This document shows, piece after piece, positions 61,381 to 64,000 of a stretch of 64,000 bases of DNA. Position numbers and translations under genes: made by a program. The stretch spans positions 124,001-188,000 of the forward strand of contig JACPDN010000011.1 of the NCBI GenBank assembly GCA_016183985.1. Reading direction: 5' to 3'. Position 1 is the stretch's first letter, and every line of letters begins with the position of its first letter. Under the pieces are notes generated by a model. That model made no database searches and was not told the DNA's origin. It worked only from the letters and a program-made list of their open reading frames with translations. The DNA comes from Pseudomonadota bacterium (GTDB lineage Bacteria > Pseudomonadota > Alphaproteobacteria > Dongiales > Dongiaceae).

Positions 61381-61995
61381 TTAGTTGCGCAACTGCGGTT
61401 CTGAACTGTAGAAGTTGCCGGTGCACGAAAATCTGAATCCACCGCTTTCGCCCATGACGCGAACGATTATTGTCATTGTGGCACACGGATCTGTCTGCGG
61501 CATGGCATTGAGCATGACCGCGCTGTACTGCCCTGATGCAGGTGCGAATGAGCTTGCAATTCGATTGCACGCATTGGGCGTATGTGTATTCGCGAGGTAA
61601 TCCTCGCTAAAGCCGGCAACAAAAGAGCGAAGTCTTAGCCATCCCAATCGACACTCACTCTCCTGAGCTGCGTCTGACGAGGTTATGGCTTCGAGTACGA
61701 TCGTTCGACCTCTTACTGAAACATCCGTCAAAGTGTCTGAGCTCTTGTCAAACAATCCCGCCTTTACCAACCTCTGTTGCACTCGATTTTGGAGGCGAGT
61801 TACCCCCAGATCTAACATTGTGGCGGGCACTTCGGACAACTCTTGGACAAATGTGCTTTCTGGATTCTCGGTTCCGGATACGTAGGGAGCGGCGGAATCT
61901 TCCGCTTGGACAGCATACGAAACGCCTACAAGCGCGGCTGCCAGAGCGATGATCTTGCCCCAGCCACCCAGACAAGTGCTTCCAGTGTACTTCAA
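61381..61995 (-). CDS. Hypothetical secreted protein downstream of former hlyD
   Basis: About 204 residues from TTG 61995, which is preceded by GGGAGAGG and begins two bases after the hlyD-remnant stop. An N-terminal hydrophobic segment (IIALAAALVGVSYAVQA) looks like a signal peptide; the mature part has Cys residues (SECRLGW, NACNRIA, DPCATM, FSCTGN) that may form disulphides. No family recognised. The base composition is less GC-rich than in the core region. It was probably the gene following hlyD in the ancestral operon. Confidence 0.6.
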   Translation of the reverse strand: MKYTGSTCLGGWGKIIALAAALVGVSYAVQAEDSAAPYVSGTENPESTFVQELSEVPATMLDLGVTRLQNRVQQRLVKAGLFDKSSDTLTDVSVRGRTIVLEAITSSDAAQESECRLGWLRLRSFVAGFSEDYLANTHTPNACNRIASSFAPASGQYSAVMLNAMPQTDPCATMTIIVRVMGESGGFRFSCTGNFYSSEPQLRN

Positions 61996-61996
61996 A

Positions 61997-62119
61997 TTAC
62001 CTCTCCCTCCCGGCCTCGTCACCCATGCGCATGAGCGGTGAGAGGACGTATTCGATGAGCTTTCTGGTTCCCGTCTTGATCTCGACCGCGGCGACCATGC
62101 CGGGGGTGAGTCGGAAATC
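61997..62119 (-). pseudogene. HlyD-type type I secretion adaptor, C-terminal remnant
   Basis: The minus frame reads DFRLTPGMVAAVEIKTG followed by TRKLIEYVLSPLMRMGDEAGRER and a stop, the hallmark C-terminus of HlyD/PrsE membrane-fusion proteins. It is cut at its 5' side by a REP-like unit (62124-62146). The matching N-terminal remnant lies at 63641-63769 in the same orientation; the central 300 or so residues are absent. Confidence 0.75.
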
Positions 62120-62123
62120 GGCG

Positions 62124-62146
62124 GAAATCGGGGTCAGAGTGAGATT
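62124..62146. repeat. Single REP-like unit at the hlyD remnant boundary
   Basis: GAAATCGGGG followed by TCAGAGTGAGATT is the reverse complement of the units near the RAYT gene. It marks the junction between the hlyD remnant and the decayed RAYT copy. A degenerate unit is also visible at 62352-62370. Confidence 0.8.
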
Positions 62147-62153
62147 TTCCATC

Positions 62154-62303
62154 GCGCGCGTCGTTTGCCGTCGCCGCCTCGCCCAGCCAACGGAGATCGG
62201 GCCGATAATCTCCATCTTCGAAGAGCCGCCCCCGATTGCTGCCGCGCTGGACTAGGTGCAGCGGCACATCCTTCGGAAAATAGCGCCCCAATCTCGCTAT
62301 CAT
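62154..62303 (-). pseudogene. Decayed RAYT transposase, N-terminal fragment
   Basis: From ATG 62303 the frame reads IARLGRYFPKDVPLHLVQRG, then SNRGRLFEDGDYRPDLRWLGEAATAND, clearly related to residues 2-46 of the intact RAYT at 60387-61103. It stops matching just before the metal-binding HVH motif, at the REP-like unit. It also lacks a few codons (FEDGDY versus FFDDEGY). Confidence 0.82.
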
Positions 62304-62398
62304 CAGCCCCCAAACGGCTCCGCGCCGTTCATCAGGCCGCGCTCCTTCAGCCAATCTCACTCTGCTCCCCATTAGACCACCACACGAAGAAAGCAACG

Positions 62399-62428
62399 CG
62401 TGGATCCTCCGCCTTCGCGGGGGATGAC
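62399..62428. repeat. GTCAT hairpin with TCCTCCGC stem
   Basis: CGTGGAT-CCTCCGC-CTTC-GCGGGGG-ATGAC, nearly the same as the unit at 17640-17671, with one G-T type change in the stem. Confidence 0.65.
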
Positions 62429-62456
62429 GACCGCGTGAGTGGTGACCGGTTCTACC

Positions 62457-62558
62457 TCACCCGCACTTGCTGTAGCCGCAGGAGGTGCACATGTCGCAGC
62501 CTTCCTGGCGGATGAGCGAGGGGGAGTTGCATTTGGGGCAATGGGCCAGCTTGGAGGA
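62457..62558 (-). pseudogene. Duplicated C-terminal tail of B12-dependent ribonucleotide reductase
   Basis: The minus frame encodes SSKLAHCPKC, then NSPSLIRQEGCDMCTSCG and YSKCG with a stop at 62459-62457: the Cys-rich zinc-binding tail of NrdJ. It is cut exactly at its 5' side by a REPIN beginning at 62559. The last 13 codons and stop are identical to the nrdJ end at 63959-64000, so this is a partial duplicate. Confidence 0.82.
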
Positions 62559-62672
62559 GAAATCGGGGTCAGAGTGCGATTCATGCATCAAAACCGCCTC
62601 GTCCTCTACCCGATTCGTCCGAATAATCTCACTCTGACCCCGCTTCTCTTTCGCTGACCCCGCTTCTCTTTC
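62559..62672. repeat. REPIN copy 1 with extra REP halves
   Basis: An inverted REP pair (GAAATCGGGGTCAGAGTG ... CACTCTGACCCCG) around a spacer of about 45 bp; 62559-62642 is identical to 63493-63576. It is followed by two CTGACCCCGCTTCTCTTTCG-type repeats. Confidence 0.88.
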
Positions 62673-62729
62673 GCTTTTTGAAGATAATACGACCGACATT
62701 TCTGAGCCTCGAATACCAGTATCCGTGCT

Positions 62730-63359
62730 CTAGCTTTCCTCAGATCGCAACGTTAGCAGGCCGAAAAGCCCGTACGTTATCGCAACGTTCTGTAGCGCTA
62801 AGATGATCGTGAAATAGCAACCGGCTCGGAACATCAAAAGTGGCGCGCTAATTGGCATGTCGTCAAAAAAACGATACTGCAGCAGATTCTCGGTAGTGCC
62901 AACGAACGCCAGATCAATTATTGCCGCCAACACAAAAGCTGAGCTGAATAACCAGACACCCCAAACTCGAGCCAGAAACGACGACATATCCTCACCGTAT
63001 TTGTACCGAATCCAACTCACTATGAACTTCCGGTAAAGAATGATGTTCAGACACTGAATAAGGGCCTGCGTCAGCATTGAGGCCAGACAGACGAATAGCA
63101 CCATCCCATACAGCGCATGGTTATCGAGCTTGATACTTTGACTGGCCTGCCCGATAGAGACGGGCAGATCAGTAACAAGCCTCGTAAGTGGTAAGACGCG
63201 CTCTGCGAAGCTACTCAAAGCACGACCGTTCAGCATGTACAGCAAAAGAAAAAAGAGCATCGCGAATGCTGGTGCTACAATGAATGTAATAGCCAGCCCG
63301 GTTCTTACCGGGGCAAATTGCATCATTGACAATGGTGTCTTGCCGAGGTTTTCCATCAC
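62730..63359 (-). CDS. Hypothetical membrane protein in repeat zone
   Basis: A 209-residue protein with four hydrophobic helices (LAITFIVAPAFAMLFFLLLYML; YGMVLFVCLASMLTQALIQC; VWLFSSAFVLAAIIDLAFV; CYFTIILALQNVAITYGLFGLL). Codon use and base composition are noticeably more AT-rich than the chromosomal genes, which suggests recent acquisition. It sits between the two REPIN copies as possible cargo. No family recognised. Confidence 0.6.
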   Translation of the reverse strand: MMENLGKTPLSMMQFAPVRTGLAITFIVAPAFAMLFFLLLYMLNGRALSSFAERVLPLTRLVTDLPVSIGQASQSIKLDNHALYGMVLFVCLASMLTQALIQCLNIILYRKFIVSWIRYKYGEDMSSFLARVWGVWLFSSAFVLAAIIDLAFVGTTENLLQYRFFDDMPISAPLLMFRAGCYFTIILALQNVAITYGLFGLLTLRSEES

Positions 63360-63492
63360 AGCAGATCACGGCCCCTCAGCTGAATCGCTGGGACGCCGAC
63401 TGAACCTAGGGTCGATGACAATTTTTCGGTTTTAAAAATGGTCATTATTTTTAGCGTTCTCTGAATTATTGAAAGGAAATCGGGGTCATAAG

Positions 63493-63638
63493 GAAATCGG
63501 GGTCAGAGTGCGATTCATGCATCAAAACCGCCTCGTCCTCTACCCGATTCGTCCGAATAATCTCACTCTGACCCCGATTCTTCTACCCCGATTCTTCTCG
63601 CTGACCCCGATTCTTCTTCAATCTCACTCTGACCCCGA
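63493..63638. repeat. REPIN copy 2 with extra REP halves
   Basis: 63493-63576 is identical to the REPIN at 62559-62642. Three further CTGACCCCGATTCTTC or ACCCCGATTCTTC units and another AATCTCACTCTGACCCCG follow. A lone GAAATCGGGGTCAT unit lies just before it (about 63476). Confidence 0.88.
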
Positions 63639-63640
63639 TT

Positions 63641-63769
63641 CTTCTTCACGGCAACGAAGGCGAAGATGGCCAGAGCGATGCCACGACCCAGCGGCGACGG
63701 TGGCGTTTCCAGCACCTCGACCGCGGCGGGGAGGAACTCCCAGGGCATCGCTCCAATGATCTGAAGTCC
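63641..63769 (-). pseudogene. HlyD-type adaptor, N-terminal remnant
   Basis: The minus frame reads GLQIIGAMPWEFLPAAVEV, then LETPPSPLGRGIALAIFAFVAV and runs into REP sequence. The FLPAAxEVxETPPSPxGR block and the following transmembrane helix are the standard start of type I secretion membrane-fusion proteins. An in-frame TAG a few codons upstream and the loss of everything after the helix show that it is a fragment, pairing with the C-terminal remnant at 61997-62119. Confidence 0.72.
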
Positions 63770-63958
63770 CCAAATCCAATACTATGGCCGGGACAACTTA
63801 TCAGAGATAATTGTGAATCATCAACATCTGATCGGAACGCATGATTCGGCTGGCCAGTTCACGGCATCGATGATGCGCGACACAGCGCGATTCACACATG
63901 TCTTCATTGGCGGCGTGCCCGCCTTGAACATGGCGGCAGGGAACGCAGCCCCTTCCCC

Positions 63959-64000
63959 TCACCCGCACTTGCTGTAGCCGCAGGAGGTGCACATGTCGCA
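63959..64000 (-). CDS. nrdJ: Vitamin B12-dependent ribonucleotide reductase, C-terminal end (cut by window)
   Basis: Only the last 13 codons and stop are in the window: C-D-M-C-T-S-C-G-Y-S-K-C-G. This is the zinc-finger-like end of class II ribonucleotide reductases. The gene runs beyond the right edge on the minus strand. The 189 bp between its stop and the hlyD N-terminal remnant hold no gene I can support. Whether this copy is complete cannot be judged here. Confidence 0.7.
   Translation of the reverse strand, partial: CDMCTSCGYSKCG

Noticed and set aside
62560-62699. Hybrid minus ORF fusing REP translation to the nrdJ tail
   Set aside because: The upstream part is translated REPIN sequence; only the 33-codon tail has protein similarity.
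63801-63958. Small minus-strand frame after nrdJ
   Set aside because: It is a different frame from nrdJ, His/Arg/Cys-rich, without ribosome site or recognisable family; too weak to list.

Overview
The window is high-GC, densely packed bacterial DNA that reads as an alphaproteobacterial chromosome, most likely Rhodospirillales (Azospirillaceae/Dongiaceae-like). This placement rests on the ethylmalonyl-CoA pathway genes ecm, ccr and mcd, a SAM-II riboswitch in front of metZ, PhaR-controlled polyhydroxybutyrate genes, many ATGA/TAATG gene overlaps, and typical alphaproteobacterial DUF families (DUF898, DUF2325, DUF6356, DUF6434). No rRNA, tRNA, CRISPR array or prophage was seen.

Layout. 0-3.4 kb: a three-gene polyol or glycerol-3-phosphate oxidation cluster, cut by the window start. 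3.5-6 kb: two cell-envelope proteins. 6-8.7 kb: ethylmalonyl-CoA mutase translationally coupled to the B12 lower-ligand synthase bluB. 9.2-10.6 kb: metZ with a SAM-II riboswitch and an attenuator-like terminator. 10.7-14.3 kb: two DUF898 membrane paralogues plus an M48 protease. 14.5-17.6 kb: ccr-mcd. 18-21.4 kb: an Lrp regulator, a trimethylamine-dehydrogenase-like flavoenzyme and an azoreductase. 21.4-30.6 kb: a LysR regulator, small enzymes, transporters, Fe-ADH and panE. 30.6-34 kb: tandem aldehyde dehydrogenases and a broken DUF2325 gene. 34.4-38 kb: an amine-oxidase-like/ChaC/EamA/hydrolase operon. 38-47.1 kb: phaR, a PhaE-like/PhaC-like overlapping pair, phaA and phaB, with housekeeping and envelope genes between them. 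47-60 kb: mixed housekeeping and regulatory genes (purD, xseA, M23, degenerate EAL protein, MocR, C13 peptidase lipoprotein, AraC, serine hydrolase). 60.3-64 kb: a scrambled accessory zone with a REP-associated transposase (RAYT), REP/REPIN repeats, split hlyD remnants, a decayed RAYT, a duplicated tail of B12-dependent ribonucleotide reductase and an AT-richer membrane-protein gene.

How the genes fit together. PhaA and PhaB make 3-hydroxybutyryl-CoA, which either enters PHB through the PhaC-like synthase (with PhaR as likely regulator) or, after dehydration, feeds Ccr, Ecm and Mcd for acetyl-CoA assimilation. Ecm needs coenzyme B12, and bluB beside it makes the lower ligand. The nrdJ end at the right edge adds a second B12-dependent enzyme.

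The most unusual observations are: an apparently dual-coding 281-bp overlap between a PhaE/PhaM-like gene and a phaC-like gene; a REPIN/RAYT zone that appears to have dismantled a type I secretion adaptor gene; a dispersed hairpin family with conserved GTCAT...ATCCAC flanks but interchangeable, fully compensated stems; a TMADH homologue that keeps the covalent-flavin cysteine but seems to lack the amine-binding tryptophans; and an FGGY kinase with NQGET where glycerol kinases have NQRET. All identifications are from reading the sequence; no database search was run.
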